From Acidobacteriota bacterium (GTDB taxonomy: Bacteria > Acidobacteriota > Terriglobia > Acidiferrales > UBA7541): a stretch of DNA of 64,000 nucleotides. Each line of letters starts with the position of its first letter. Position 1 is the stretch's first letter. The notes below the pieces were generated by a model, which ran no database searches, was not told where the DNA came from, and worked only from the letters and a program-made list of their open reading frames with translations. Below are positions 54,039-62,700 of this stretch, piece after piece. The stretch lies in contig JABCZR010000009.1 in NCBI GenBank assembly GCA_013289585.1, positions 122,124 through 186,123 on the forward strand, given 5' to 3'. The position numbers and the translations under genes are program-made.

Positions 54039-54917
54039 TCAGGCCGGCGGCGAGTCGCTGCGGAAGGGGCGCGAAAGCAACTTGATGATGAGCAGTGCCA
54101 TTCCACGGGGATGCGACCAGGCACGTTTGATGACAAGCCAAGGATGTAAGTAGCTGCGCGAAAGACCTTGCGGCGTGAGGCGATGGGTGGCGTCTTCCGT
54201 GGTGTGGAGGTGATACCACTCGCCGATGAGCTCGCGATTGCGCTGCGCCTCCGGCCCGGTGAATACGCCTTTCGAACCGTCGGGAAGATGCGAATAGTCG
54301 TGATTCTGGTGGAGGGCCAAAACTTCGCGCGAAGCATCGATCACCGCGGCCTTTTTCGAACGCGCGTGCCACAAAAACCAGTTGTCCCAGCCACGACGCC
54401 CAAGCGCGAGGGGAAGCAGATCGCTGCCCAGGCCCTTGGTGAAAACGAAGTAATCGATGGCGTTCGGCGGGCGCAGCTTTCCCGTTGTGCCGGCCTGGCG
54501 GCGCAGATTTTGTTCCCAGTCCGGATGAGAAAAATGAATTGGCTCGGTGATGTCCACGTCCATGCGTTGGCCGACCATGAGCAACGAATGTGGTTCACGA
54601 GCGATGCGCTCCACCGCAGATGAGAAATCCGACAACAGCAAGATGTCTCCATTCAGGTAGCAGAGCAAGTTGTTCTGGGAAAGCTGTTCGGCCTGGGCAA
54701 ACAGATCGTGCACCAGCGGAGCGCCGGAATCGCTGCGAGCCACCTTAGGGATATGCCGCAGGCCAAACTCGCGCGCCACTTCCGCCGCACCTTGATCATC
54801 GCCAAATAGAATGATTTCCGGCTTGATGGGGAGAAGGGACCAGCTCTTGATGGCGTTGCGCTGGATTACGTTAATGTGTCCGCGGAACGCTTTTGGCGTG
54901 GCGAAGATGGTCAGCAT
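54039..54917 (-). CDS. Glycosyltransferase-like protein
   Basis: 292 residues. MLTIFATPKAFRGHINVIQRNAIKSWSLLPIKPEIILFGDDQGAAEVAREFGLRHIP and LLCYLNGDILLLSDF are a nucleotide-sugar-binding start and a DxD-like (NGD) metal site of GT-A type enzymes. RRGWDNWFLWHARS and HQNHDYSHLPDGSKG follow. The family is found next to cell-surface polysaccharide genes, but none is here. Donor and acceptor unknown. Confidence 0.78.
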   Translation of the reverse strand: MLTIFATPKAFRGHINVIQRNAIKSWSLLPIKPEIILFGDDQGAAEVAREFGLRHIPKVARSDSGAPLVHDLFAQAEQLSQNNLLCYLNGDILLLSDFSSAVERIAREPHSLLMVGQRMDVDITEPIHFSHPDWEQNLRRQAGTTGKLRPPNAIDYFVFTKGLGSDLLPLALGRRGWDNWFLWHARSKKAAVIDASREVLALHQNHDYSHLPDGSKGVFTGPEAQRNRELIGEWYHLHTTEDATHRLTPQGLSRSYLHPWLVIKRAWSHPRGMALLIIKLLSRPFRSDSPPA

Positions 54918-55160
54918 GAGTGGGTGGCCACGCCGGAAAGGTGGTCTCGATCAACAGCGGCGTCGGATTGTTCATGAGCAAGCATTGATACCAAATCATT
55001 TGGCTCGTTACACGGGCGTGCATACTCCGCGCGCGGAAATATTGTATACCGCCGGGCCCTTCGAATCGCAGGAACTGGCGGCTGGCGAGACCGAATTGGC
55101 TGGCGCGCCGGGATTGAGTAGAATGCTTGGCGGAACTTGAGAAACACAGGAGGAACAACA

Positions 55161-55634
55161 ATGAGCATTTCAGTGGGAGAAACGGCGCCGGATTTCATGT
55201 TGCTGAATCAGAAAAAAAAGGAAGTGAAGCTCTCGGATTTCGCGGGGAAGAAAAATGTGGTTCTGGTTTGGTATCCGCTGGACTGGAGTCCGACGTGCAC
55301 GAATGAGCACGTCTGCATCGTCAACGAGATGAAAGCATTCGAAACGCTGGATGCGGAAGTGCTGGGCATAAGCGTTGACAGCATATGGTCGCACAAGGCT
55401 TATGCGGACAAGATGGGCATCAAGTATTCACTGTTGGCGGATTTTCAGCCGCGTGGAGCCGCAAGCGAAAAGTATGGTGTGTTCCTTGCCGATAAAGGGA
55501 TCACCGGCCGGGCGATCGCGATCGTCAACAAGGCGGGCAAAGTGGCGTGGTTCAAGAACTACGACATCCCCGTGGTGCCGGACTTGAAGGAAGTGGCGGC
55601 GGCACTGTCGCAGGTGAAGGCGGCGACGGCGTAA
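55161..55634 (+). CDS. Peroxiredoxin (AhpE/BCP type)
   Basis: 157 residues from ATG 55161, AGGAGG ahead. The peroxidatic cysteine is C46 in PLDWSPTC (the P-x3-S/T-x2-C motif); a second cysteine C52 is six residues later and may resolve it. VGETAPDFMLLNQKKKEVKLSDFAGKKNVVLVWYP is the usual thioredoxin-fold start. It reduces peroxides in the cytoplasm. A strong terminator follows. Confidence 0.92.
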   Translation: MSISVGETAPDFMLLNQKKKEVKLSDFAGKKNVVLVWYPLDWSPTCTNEHVCIVNEMKAFETLDAEVLGISVDSIWSHKAYADKMGIKYSLLADFQPRGAASEKYGVFLADKGITGRAIAIVNKAGKVAWFKNYDIPVVPDLKEVAAALSQVKAATA

Positions 55635-55677
55635 AGAAGAAGTAATGAAATAAAGAAATAAAGAAGCAAAGAAAAGC

Positions 55678-55714
55678 AAAGCGGGCCGCCCGATCGGATG
55701 GAGCGGCCCGCTTT
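55678..55714. terminator. Bidirectional stem-loop terminator
   Basis: A perfect 12-bp stem, AAAGCGGGCCGC and GCGGCCCGCTTT, around a 13-base loop, lies between two convergent genes (peroxiredoxin + and amidohydrolase -). The AAA/TTT ends give a U-tract on both strands. It fits a shared Rho-independent terminator. Confidence 0.85.
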
Positions 55715-55755
55715 CGTTTTGGGCAAGTTGAGTTTTGCGCGGCGTGGAGCCGGGT

Positions 55756-57054
55756 TTAGTTCGCTGCTGGCTTGGCGGCGTAGTCGTTGCGGACGACGCT
55801 GCCGCCTTTCATCACAAACTTGACGGATTCAAGAACGCGCGCGTCGGACGTGGGATCACCAGTCACCGCAATTACGTCGGCATAGTGGCCGGTTTCGAGG
55901 GCGCCGACCATATCAGCCCAGCCCAGCAGATCCGCGGCGTTGATAGTCGCAGCCTGAATGGCGTCGACGGGTTTCATGCCCCATTCGACCATCTTGGCGA
56001 ATTGTTTGGCATTGTCGCCGTGCGGATAGACGCCGGAATCCGTGCCGAAGGCCATCTTCGTGCCGGATTGAAACGCGTGCCGGAAATTCTCGCGCTGCAA
56101 GCGGCCGATTTTCTTTTCTTTTTCGATGGACTCGGGAAGCATTCCCGCTTTCGCGCCTTCCTGAAGAATGAAGTCGTCGTTGTAGATATCGAACACAAGA
56201 TACGTACCGTGCTGTTTGGCGAGGGCGATGCCTTCGTCGTCGATCAGGCTGGAATGCTCGATGGAGTCAATTCCCGCGCGGATGGCGTCTTTGATGGATT
56301 GCGTTCCGTGTGCGTGCGCGGCGACTTTGCGGCCCAGCTTGTGAGCTTCTTCGGCGACGGCTGTCATTTCTTCGAGTGTGTATTGGGGAGTGCCGGGCTG
56401 ATCTCCCTTGCTGAGAACGCCACCCGAAGCGCAAATCTTTATGACGTCGGCGCCGTATTTTACGGTTTCGCGGACTTTGGCGCGCACGGCCCAGGGACCG
56501 TCGGCGACGCCTTCCGCCTTGTGGTGAAACTCAAATGGAAGCAGGTTGTCATCGCAATGGCCTCCGGTGATGCTGAGGGGCGGACCCGAAGCGCGCATGC
56601 GCGGGCCTTCCACGTCGCCGGCGTTAATTCCGTCGCGGAGGGCGATGTCCGTGTAGCCGCTTGCGCCAACGTTGCGGACGCTTGTAAATCCCGCGCGCAA
56701 CGTTCTGCGCGCGTTTTTTACGCCAGTGACAGCTTCGCGGGGAACGGAAACGCCGAGGCCAGCGTAGCCATTGTTCGTTGGATCGAAGGTAAGGTGCGTG
56801 TGCACATCGATCAGGCCAGGCAAGCACGTGGCATTCGAGAGATCAATGGGGAAGACGCCCGCCGGAAGCTTCGTGGATGCGACGGGGCCGACGGCGATAA
56901 TCATGCCGTTGTCATCAAACACGATGACTTGATCAGTCAGCGTGCGGCCGGAGCGAACATCGACAAACTTGCCGCAGCGAACAGCGCCGGGAGCGGAGAA
57001 AGCCATCGGCGAGAATGAAAAGGCACAGAGAAGCACGAATAAAAACTTGCGCAT
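55756..57054 (-). CDS. Amidohydrolase family protein, secreted
   Basis: 432 residues with signal peptide (FLFVLLCAFSFSPMAFS). Metal motif DVHTHLTF (HxH) at about residue 84, then KICASGGVLSKGDQPGTPQY, AHAHGTQSIKDAIRAGIDSIEHSSLID and FGTDSGVYPHGDN: this is the imidazolonepropionase/prolidase-like subgroup of amidohydrolases seen in many secreted Xaa-Pro-type dipeptidases. The substrate is unknown. Convergent with the peroxiredoxin gene. Confidence 0.9.
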   Translation of the reverse strand: MRKFLFVLLCAFSFSPMAFSAPGAVRCGKFVDVRSGRTLTDQVIVFDDNGMIIAVGPVASTKLPAGVFPIDLSNATCLPGLIDVHTHLTFDPTNNGYAGLGVSVPREAVTGVKNARRTLRAGFTSVRNVGASGYTDIALRDGINAGDVEGPRMRASGPPLSITGGHCDDNLLPFEFHHKAEGVADGPWAVRAKVRETVKYGADVIKICASGGVLSKGDQPGTPQYTLEEMTAVAEEAHKLGRKVAAHAHGTQSIKDAIRAGIDSIEHSSLIDDEGIALAKQHGTYLVFDIYNDDFILQEGAKAGMLPESIEKEKKIGRLQRENFRHAFQSGTKMAFGTDSGVYPHGDNAKQFAKMVEWGMKPVDAIQAATINAADLLGWADMVGALETGHYADVIAVTGDPTSDARVLESVKFVMKGGSVVRNDYAAKPAAN

Positions 57055-57135
57055 GGGACTCCTTAAGAGTGTGAAGCGAGCTTGTGGAGGATATATCCGG
57101 AGGGTGTCGATTGTGAAGCGCGACCTCGGGCGAAA

Positions 57136-57612
57136 TCAGTTTGTCGCGGCTGTGCTGGGTGCGGCGGACTTTTTTTCGGCCCGCGGCGCAAACGAACGGA
57201 TGAGAAGAACCAATTGCCAGCGCTGGTCTTCGGTCATGCGCCTTTTGAAAGCGGGCATCGGTTTTCTGCCCTGGCTGATCTGGTAAAAGAGCGCACCGTC
57301 GGTGACGCTGTTCATGTGTGGCGCGTCGGTGAAATCGGCTGGTTTGGGATCGTACCGGAGCGCTTCGGAGCCGTCACCTTTTCCGGCGTCGCCGTGGCAT
57401 TGGGCGCAGTTTTCGCCATAAAGACCCCGAGCAGACCTGAGCGCGGCTTCTGAGGGCTGGAGGGGGTTCTTACGGCTTTTGGCTTCTTCGGGGATGACCC
57501 AAGGTTTGTTTTCTTGATACGCGGTGTAGGCAACCGCGACCAAGATGATCAGGAGAAGCGAGGCAAAAAGAGTTTTACGCATCCTGAGATTTGGCGAGGC
57601 GTTTGCAGGCAT
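57136..57612 (-). CDS. Membrane-anchored cytochrome c
   Basis: 158 residues from ATG 57612 (an in-frame TTG at 57621 and ATG at 57582 are alternatives). Anchor ASLLLIILVAVAYTAY, then a class I cytochrome c: heme motif CAQCH in ARGLYGENCAQCHGDAGKGDG, methionine ligand region GRKPMPAFKRRM, and an alanine-rich tail. It resembles the other cytochrome c here (22201) in its MPAF ending. Electron carrier in the periplasm; partner unknown. Confidence 0.88.
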   Translation of the reverse strand: MPANASPNLRMRKTLFASLLLIILVAVAYTAYQENKPWVIPEEAKSRKNPLQPSEAALRSARGLYGENCAQCHGDAGKGDGSEALRYDPKPADFTDAPHMNSVTDGALFYQISQGRKPMPAFKRRMTEDQRWQLVLLIRSFAPRAEKKSAAPSTAATN

Positions 57613-57759
57613 GATCACCAAGAAAATCTTCGCACATCACTGTCGGCAACGAAAGACAGGATGCATGGCGCGGTTCGAAGAAAATTCCTTAAAACAGAGG
57701 ACACGGCGACCACAGGGTTCGCGGAGAGGTGAGAAGAATCTGAGAGAGAAAACTCGCAC

Positions 57760-59154
57760 TTAGAAGGCGCGGAAGATGAGCCAGAGGAGTTCGCCGTTGA
57801 AGAAGAGGATGGCGGCGGCAACGATCCAGGCGATAACGATGGTCAGGCGGGAATTGACGAATTCACCCATTTTGGCCCGGCTGCTGGTGAACTGGATGAG
57901 CGGAATCACCGCAAAGGGCAGCTGAAAGCTGAGAATGACCTGGCTGAGAATGAGGAGCGAGGTGACTTTGTTTTCACCGGCGATGCCGATGACTAGCGCG
58001 GCGGGAATGATGGCGATCGAGCGCGTAATCAGGCGGCGAAGCCAAGGTTTGAGGCGGATGTCGAGAAAACCTTCCATCACGATTTGGCCGGCGAGTGTGC
58101 CGGTGAGCGTGGAGTTCTGGCCGGAGGCGAGCAGCGCGACAGCAAAGACGGTGCTGGCGAGGCTCACGCCGAGGACGGGGCTGAGAAGTTTATAAGCGTC
58201 GGCAATTTCCGCGACGTTTTGGAGGCCGCGCGTGTGAAACGCAGCGGCACCGAGAACAAGGATGGCGGCGTTGATAAAAAGCGCGAATCCGAGGGCGAGC
58301 GTGGAATCGAAAATGGCGTAACGGACGGCTTCGCGGCGATCGCGAGTAGAAGCTCCAAACGCACGCGTCTGCACGATGCTGGAGTGCAGATAGAGATTGT
58401 GCGGCATCACGGTGGCGCCGAGGATGCCGATGGCAATGTAAAGCATCTCGCGATTGCGAAGGATTTCCACGCGCGGGATGAAGCCGATGGCGGCTTCACG
58501 CCAAAGCGGATGAGCGAAAAAGATTTCATAAGCGAAGCAGGCGGCGATGGAGGCAATCAGCGTGACGACGAAGGCTTCGATCAATCGGAAGCCGCGGCCT
58601 TGAAGCGCGAGAACGATAAGCACATCGAACGCAGTAATCAGCACTCCGGCGAGGAGTGGCAGCCCAAAAAGCAGTTTCAGCGCGACGGCAGAGCCCAGGA
58701 CCTCCGCAAGGTCACAGGCGGCGATGGCAATTTCGCAGACCACCCAGAGAAACAACCCGGTGCGGCGGGAATAATGCTCGCGGCAAGCCTGGGCCAGATC
58801 GCGTCCGCTGGCAATGCCGAGCTTCGCGGAAAGCGCCTGTAGAAACATCGCCATCAGGTTGCTGATCAGGACGACACTCAGCAGCGTGTAGCCAAATTTC
58901 GAGCCGCCACCGATGTCCGTCGCCCAATTGCCGGGGTCCATGTAGCCGACGGCAACGAGATAACCGGGCCCGGCGAAGGCCAGCACCTTGCGAATCCAGG
59001 AGGCGCCTGCGGAAAAAGGGATAGTGCGGTGCGCTTCAGGCAATGAAGGCGACAAAATCCGGGTACGTGTTTCCGTGGAGGTATATGCGACGTCGGGAGT
59101 TTCGCTGGCGACGGGCGGATCGGTCTCGAGTTGTGGCGGGAGCGCGCGTGCCAT
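57760..59154 (-). CDS. mntH: Nramp-type divalent metal transporter MntH
   Basis: 464 residues, about eleven membrane helices. The metal-binding motifs are DPGNWAT in the first helix ([16 protein letters not shown]) and [10 protein letters not shown] in the sixth. It imports Mn(II), perhaps Fe(II), with protons. The first 50 residues are a non-conserved hydrophilic extension. A probable promoter and dyad lie just upstream, which would fit metal-dependent repression. Confidence 0.93.
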   Translation of the reverse strand: MARALPPQLETDPPVASETPDVAYTSTETRTRILSPSLPEAHRTIPFSAGASWIRKVLAFAGPGYLVAVGYMDPGNWATDIGGGSKFGYTLLSVVLISNLMAMFLQALSAKLGIASGRDLAQACREHYSRRTGLFLWVVCEIAIAACDLAEVLGSAVALKLLFGLPLLAGVLITAFDVLIVLALQGRGFRLIEAFVVTLIASIAACFAYEIFFAHPLWREAAIGFIPRVEILRNREMLYIAIGILGATVMPHNLYLHSSIVQTRAFGASTRDRREAVRYAIFDSTLALGFALFINAAILVLGAAAFHTRGLQNVAEIADAYKLLSPVLGVSLASTVFAVALLASGQNSTLTGTLAGQIVMEGFLDIRLKPWLRRLITRSIAIIPAALVIGIAGENKVTSLLILSQVILSFQLPFAVIPLIQFTSSRAKMGEFVNSRLTIVIAWIVAAAILFFNGELLWLIFRAF

Positions 59155-59161
59155 GTTTGGA

Positions 59162-59215
59162 GTTAACTATGCTAAATACGCTTTATAAACTACCTTTAAT
59201 ATGCCCGACTGTCAA
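59162..59215 (-). promoter_or_regulatory. Candidate mntH promoter and operator
   Basis: On the minus strand an exact TTGACA lies at 59215-59210; 17 bases later comes TAGTTT, a weak -10, in an AT-rich stretch. The imperfect dyad TTAGC-ATA-GTTAA at 59175-59162 follows near the expected transcription start and 8 bases before the ATG. That is where a DtxR/MntR-type repressor would sit. The repressor is not in the window. Confidence 0.35.
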
Positions 59216-59333
59216 TAGGACTGTGCTTTCCTTGTAGTACGAACGCCAATAAGTACCAGTAGCAACGCGCCGGGATGAGCGAACCGCAGGCGCTTATGGT
59301 AAGTTCGAATCGGCATTCAGGGAGAGCAATGAG

Positions 59334-59642
59334 ATGGACCAACAGCAGCCGGTGCAGGGCCAAGTACAGATCAAGGCCGACGAAAAGGAATTGCAGGGCC
59401 AGTACAGCAACCTGGTAATGATTCACCACAATCTGGAAGAGTTCACGCTGAATTTTATTTACATTTTTCCCAACGGCGCGCAGGGCAAGCTGCTTACCAG
59501 CACGATCGTGAGTCCCGGGCACGCGAAACGCATCTGGCGGGCGCTCGGAGAAAACCTGGCACGATACGAGGCGCAATACGGAAACATCAAGGAATCGCCG
59601 GAAGGAAGCACACCAGCGCCCACCGTCGGTTTTGTGCAGTAG
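59334..59642 (+). CDS. DUF3467 protein
   Basis: 102 residues. QVQIKADEKELQGQYSNLVMIHHNLEEFTLNFIYIFPNGAQGKLLTSTIVSPGHAKRIWRALGENLARYEAQYGNI matches DUF3467, a small soluble family with a beta-sandwich-like fold of unknown function. GGGAGAGCAA precedes the ATG. It is followed 94 bases later by a tRNA gene. Confidence 0.88.
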   Translation: MDQQQPVQGQVQIKADEKELQGQYSNLVMIHHNLEEFTLNFIYIFPNGAQGKLLTSTIVSPGHAKRIWRALGENLARYEAQYGNIKESPEGSTPAPTVGFVQ

Positions 59643-59736
59643 GGGCCGTAGTTTTCAGATGAGTCGTGCGACGGCCAGCTTGGAGTTGTGCCGGGTATCG
59701 GTCGCCTGCTAGAATTTTAAAGTTGTCCCTCGATTT

Positions 59737-59813
59737 GGGCCTGTAGCTCAGGTGGCTAGAGCGCGCCCCTGATAAGGGCGAGGTCGGTGGTTCAAGTCCA
59801 CCCAGGCCCACCA
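59737..59813 (+). tRNA. tRNA-Ile (GAT anticodon)
   Basis: 77 bases including an encoded CCA. Acceptor GGGCCTG pairs with CAGGCCC, anticodon loop CTGATAA gives GAT, anticodon stem CGCCC/GGGCG, T-stem GGTGG/CCACC. All stems pair well, so the gene is intact. Confidence 0.97.
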
Positions 59814-59883
59814 TTCAAATCACCAGTAAATACGCGGCTATTCTCACTTTTCCCCTTTTCGGAGCTCTCTCTCAAAAACCCGT

Positions 59884-59903
59884 TTTGTCAACCGTTTGTC
59901 AAC
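59884..59903 (+). repeat. Paired TTTGTCAAC motif, 11-bp period
   Basis: TTTGTCAAC at 59884-59892 and again at 59895-59903, one helical turn apart. Such short direct repeats next to a tRNA and an integrase remnant look like arm-type or excisionase binding sites, but this is inference. Confidence 0.4.
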
Positions 59904-60084
59904 TTCACGATTTGCCGGATGGCACTACACTCAGGGCGTTAAGACCCTTCGGGTGAAGGCAGAACCGCTCGCATCGATTAGGCTATGTCGAGAACGATGC
60001 CCTGTCAGGTCGAAGGACGTGCAAGGAAGTGCAAGACACTGCAAGCTTGCGGAAGGAGCGGGAAGGCATTTTTAGTCAGTTTTC

Positions 60085-60157
60085 GAGGGGATAGTTCAGT
60101 TGGTTAGAACGCCTGCCTGTCAAGCAAGAGATCGAGGGTTCGAGTCCCGTCGCTTGA
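60085..60157 (+). tRNA. tRNA-Asp (GTC)-like gene, 3' acceptor strand missing (probable pseudo-tRNA)
   Basis: D-arm GTTC/GAAC, anticodon loop CTGTCAA (GTC, 60119-60121) and T-arm GAGGG TTCGAGT CCCGT are recognisable as tRNA-Asp. The 5' acceptor strand is GAGGGGA, but the 3' strand position reads CGCTTGA and cannot pair; there is one mismatch in the anticodon stem and one in the T-stem. The break falls just before an integrase fragment, so the 3' end was probably lost by deletion or integration. A working tRNA-Asp should exist elsewhere. Confidence 0.6.
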
Positions 60158-60167
60158 TTCTGCATTC

Positions 60168-60542
60168 TTGACAGTGTGGCATTTCGACCGCTGGACGCTG
60201 GCAGCCAGCATCAACGCAGGCCCGCTCCTCCGATCGATCAACAAAGCAGGCAAGATCTGGGGAGACGGATTTACTCCCAAAGTGATATGGGCAATTGTGA
60301 AAGCTAATGCGAAAAGCTGCGGCCTTCCAACAGTCGCACCGCACGATCTACGTCGTACCTGTGCACGACTGTGCCATCAGGCTGGCGGCGAACTGGAACA
60401 GATTCAATTTCTGCTGGGTCATGTCTCCGTCCAAACCACGGAACGCTACCTCGGGTGCAAGCAGCGTTTCCGTGATGCGGTCAACGATCACATTGGTCTG
60501 GAACCAGATGCGTCATCAATGATCGGCGTTTGGGAATTGTAA
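60168..60542 (+). pseudogene. Tyrosine recombinase (phage-type integrase), C-terminal fragment
   Basis: About 124 residues of an integrase C-terminus. Catalytic motifs: HDLRRTCARLCHQAGG (H-x2-R), LLGH and the tyrosine in TTERYLGCKQ. The conserved part begins around FDRWTLAAS; the N-terminal arm-binding and core domains and the first catalytic arginine are absent. It follows the broken tRNA-Asp with no gap, consistent with a deletion that removed the tRNA end and the front half of the integrase. Confidence 0.85.
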
Positions 60543-60564
60543 CTGCTAGCCGACTTTTGGTTAC

Positions 60565-60999
60565 CTATCGGATCTCGGTGATGGGTAAGGGCCTCGAGCT
60601 CGCGGCCATCTCGGAGGCCCGCGCCAGTGCTAGCGTGTCGATATACTCCCGGATGTTCGTCACTTTGCCATTTCGAACGGTAATGGCGAAGACAAAATGG
60701 TCCTCGAACGTCCTATTCGTGGCTTTGATTCTCCCCGTAGCGAAGCCGACGACCAGAACCCGGTCTTCCTGCGCTATGAACTCGGGGGGCTCTGGGAAGG
60801 TAGTTTCTACCGTTTCGTTAGCCTTCTGAAGTAAATTCTCCAATCCCGCGTGCCCGCGGTGCGTGCCGGCCAGCGGCCACTCGCCCGGAATGATCCACTC
60901 AATATCTTCGGCAGACAACGCCAGCAAACCTTGCTTATCTCGGCGGCCGAGTGCCGCAAGAAAATTCTTCACAATCTGGACATTCTTTTCGATGCTCAT
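60565..60999 (-). CDS. SnoaL-like (NTF2 fold) protein
   Basis: 144 residues: NVQIVKNFLAALGRRDKQGLLALSAEDIEWIIPGEWPLAGTHRGHAGLENLLQ is the SnoaL-like start, with the helix-turn then FEDHFVFAITVRNGKVTNIREYIDTLALA strand pair. The fold includes small isomerases, hydrolases and inert ligand-binding proteins. It lies in the group with the oxidoreductase and SDR genes on the same strand. Confidence 0.85.
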   Translation of the reverse strand: MSIEKNVQIVKNFLAALGRRDKQGLLALSAEDIEWIIPGEWPLAGTHRGHAGLENLLQKANETVETTFPEPPEFIAQEDRVLVVGFATGRIKATNRTFEDHFVFAITVRNGKVTNIREYIDTLALARASEMAASSRPLPITEIR

Positions 61000-61094
61000 C
61001 GAAATCTCTCCTTTCCCTTACATCAAGTGTGTCCGATCTAATCGGACGTTTCGGAACCATCCTTCTCGGACCAAATCACACGGTCGTAGATCGA

Positions 61095-61694
61095 TTACTG
61101 CTCCTTCTTGAACAAGTCCTGGAAGATGAGCTGACCCCAAGTGCGGCCGCGTGCGTGCACCAGCGCGCCACCCTCGTTGAGCTTTCCCAGCTTGACGGGC
61201 GCGAATCCGAGTTCTTTGGCCAAATCCGCTACGGGAGCGATCGCGTCTTCGTCGTCGCTCGACAGAAAGGCGACCCGATGGCCCCCCTCGACGACCGGAT
61301 CGGTCGCCAGCGTGGCCGCAACCAGGTGATTAAAACCTTTCACGAACTTAGCGCCGGTGAAGGACTTCGCAGCGAAGGCGGAGGACGGGAGACCGTCCAG
61401 TTCCTCAGGTGGAACTAAGGCGTTCATCGCGTCGATGACCGTCTTGCCTTTCCAATTCGGCAGGGCCTTTGCAACCTCGCGATGTTCCCCGAACGGGACC
61501 GCCAAGATGATTGTGTCGGCCTCGAGTGCATCCCGCAGCGGCATGGCGACGACCGTGGATCCAATCGCTCGAGCCTGCGGTGCCAAAGCCTCGGGGGGCC
61601 GGCGACTCGCAACGGTCACGTCGATGTTTTTACGGGCGAAGGCGTGGGCGAGGGCCTGACCTATCTTTCCGAATCCTATAATTGCGTAGCTCAT
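61095..61694 (-). CDS. NADPH/F420-type oxidoreductase (COG2085)
   Basis: 199 residues from ATG 61694, GGAG ahead; the frame to 61799 lacks support. Rossmann start YAIIGFGKIGQALAHAFARKNIDVTVASRRPP (G-x-G-x2-G) with the SRR motif that favours NADP, ADTIILAVPFGEHREVAKAL, and KSFTGAKFVKGFNHL. The family includes F420H2:NADP oxidoreductases (Fno) as well as NADP-only enzymes. F420 genes at 18-22 kb make an F420 role possible but do not prove it. Confidence 0.85.
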   Translation of the reverse strand: MSYAIIGFGKIGQALAHAFARKNIDVTVASRRPPEALAPQARAIGSTVVAMPLRDALEADTIILAVPFGEHREVAKALPNWKGKTVIDAMNALVPPEELDGLPSSAFAAKSFTGAKFVKGFNHLVAATLATDPVVEGGHRVAFLSSDDEDAIAPVADLAKELGFAPVKLGKLNEGGALVHARGRTWGQLIFQDLFKKEQ

Positions 61695-61845
61695 AATGTT
61701 TCTCCGATCCGTGTTGATATTGATTCCCAGGCTTCGACGGCGCGGGACATCAAATTCCGTTCTGTGACGATCTTCCGTAAACGTCCCGCGGTAAATCACT
61801 TTGCGGGCCGCCGGAAGGTCAGCCGCTAGCAGAGGTCTGCAGACG

Positions 61846-62580
61846 TTAGATGGCCGAGAAGCCGCCGTCGACGTTCAACTCCACCCCATTCACGAAGCTC
61901 GAATCGTCTGAAGCAAGAAACAGCGCGACCGTCGCGATTTCCTCAGGTTGACCCATCTTTCCCCGCGGGATTAGGGACTCGAACATCTCCTTCGCCTCCT
62001 TGGTGAGAACTTCTTCCTGCATCGGTGTGGCGATCGGCCCCGGGCCCAGCACGTTCACCCGGATCTTCCTGCCCTTCAGTTCGTTGAGCCACGTGCGTGC
62101 GAAGGAGCGCAATGCTGCCTTGCTCGCCGCATACACGCCGAAACCAGGAAAACCCTTCACCGAAGCAACTGATCCGGTCATGATGATCGATCCGCCATCG
62201 TTGAACAGCGGCAACGCCTTCTGAACCGTAAACAGCGTCCCGCGCGTATTCAGGCCGAAGGCCGCATCGAAGTGCTCCTCGGTAATCTCGCCCAGTGGTA
62301 CGGCCTCGCCCTTGCCAGCGCTCGCGAACAAGACGTCGATCTTGCCCTTTTCTCGCTTGACCGTATCGAACAGACGGTCGAGGTCGTCGAGATTTGCGGC
62401 GTCACCGCGCACGCCGGTCACGTTCCGGCCAATCAGCCTGACGGCCTCATCGAGCTGCTCCTGCCTCCTACCCGTGATGAAAACGTAGGCACCCTCTTCA
62501 ACGAACCGCTTGGCGCTCGCCAGCGCCAAGCCGCTCGATCCACCCGTGATGACTGCAACTTTTCCTTCAAGCTTTCCCAT
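61846..62580 (-). CDS. Short-chain dehydrogenase/reductase
   Basis: 244 residues from ATG 62580, GGGAG ahead. The cofactor site is AVITGGSSGLALASAKRF (a TGxxxGxx variant with A in place of the last G), NTRG and the catalytic S-Y-K: MTGSVASVKGFPGFGVYAASKAALRSFA. C-terminal VNVLGPGPIATPM and FVNGVELNVDGGFSAI are usual for the family. Substrate unknown. It faces an AraC regulator across a 120-base gap and is likely under its control. Confidence 0.92.
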   Translation of the reverse strand: MGKLEGKVAVITGGSSGLALASAKRFVEEGAYVFITGRRQEQLDEAVRLIGRNVTGVRGDAANLDDLDRLFDTVKREKGKIDVLFASAGKGEAVPLGEITEEHFDAAFGLNTRGTLFTVQKALPLFNDGGSIIMTGSVASVKGFPGFGVYAASKAALRSFARTWLNELKGRKIRVNVLGPGPIATPMQEEVLTKEAKEMFESLIPRGKMGQPEEIATVALFLASDDSSFVNGVELNVDGGFSAI

Positions 62581-62666
62581 AATTACTCCCTTCGGTAGAT
62601 GTGTTAGCATCGCGGACAGGTAGTAGATGTCTCTGGCAGTGGACGAGAACTGTTCAGGAGTCCTAA

Positions 62667-62690
62667 TATTTTGTCTATTCGTCCAAAATA
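62667..62690 (+). promoter_or_regulatory. Dyad operator upstream of the AraC gene
   Basis: TATTTTG and CAAAATA form a perfect 7-bp inverted repeat with a 10-base spacer, just before the ribosome-binding site of the AraC gene and within the divergent intergenic region with the SDR gene. A regulator bound here could control both directions. Confidence 0.5.
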
Positions 62691-62700
62691 GGAGGAGGAG

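Noticed and set aside
57680..57735. Short purine-rich stretch resembling intergenic microrepeats upstream of the cytochrome c gene
   Set aside because: Only a weak single unit, no clear repetition.
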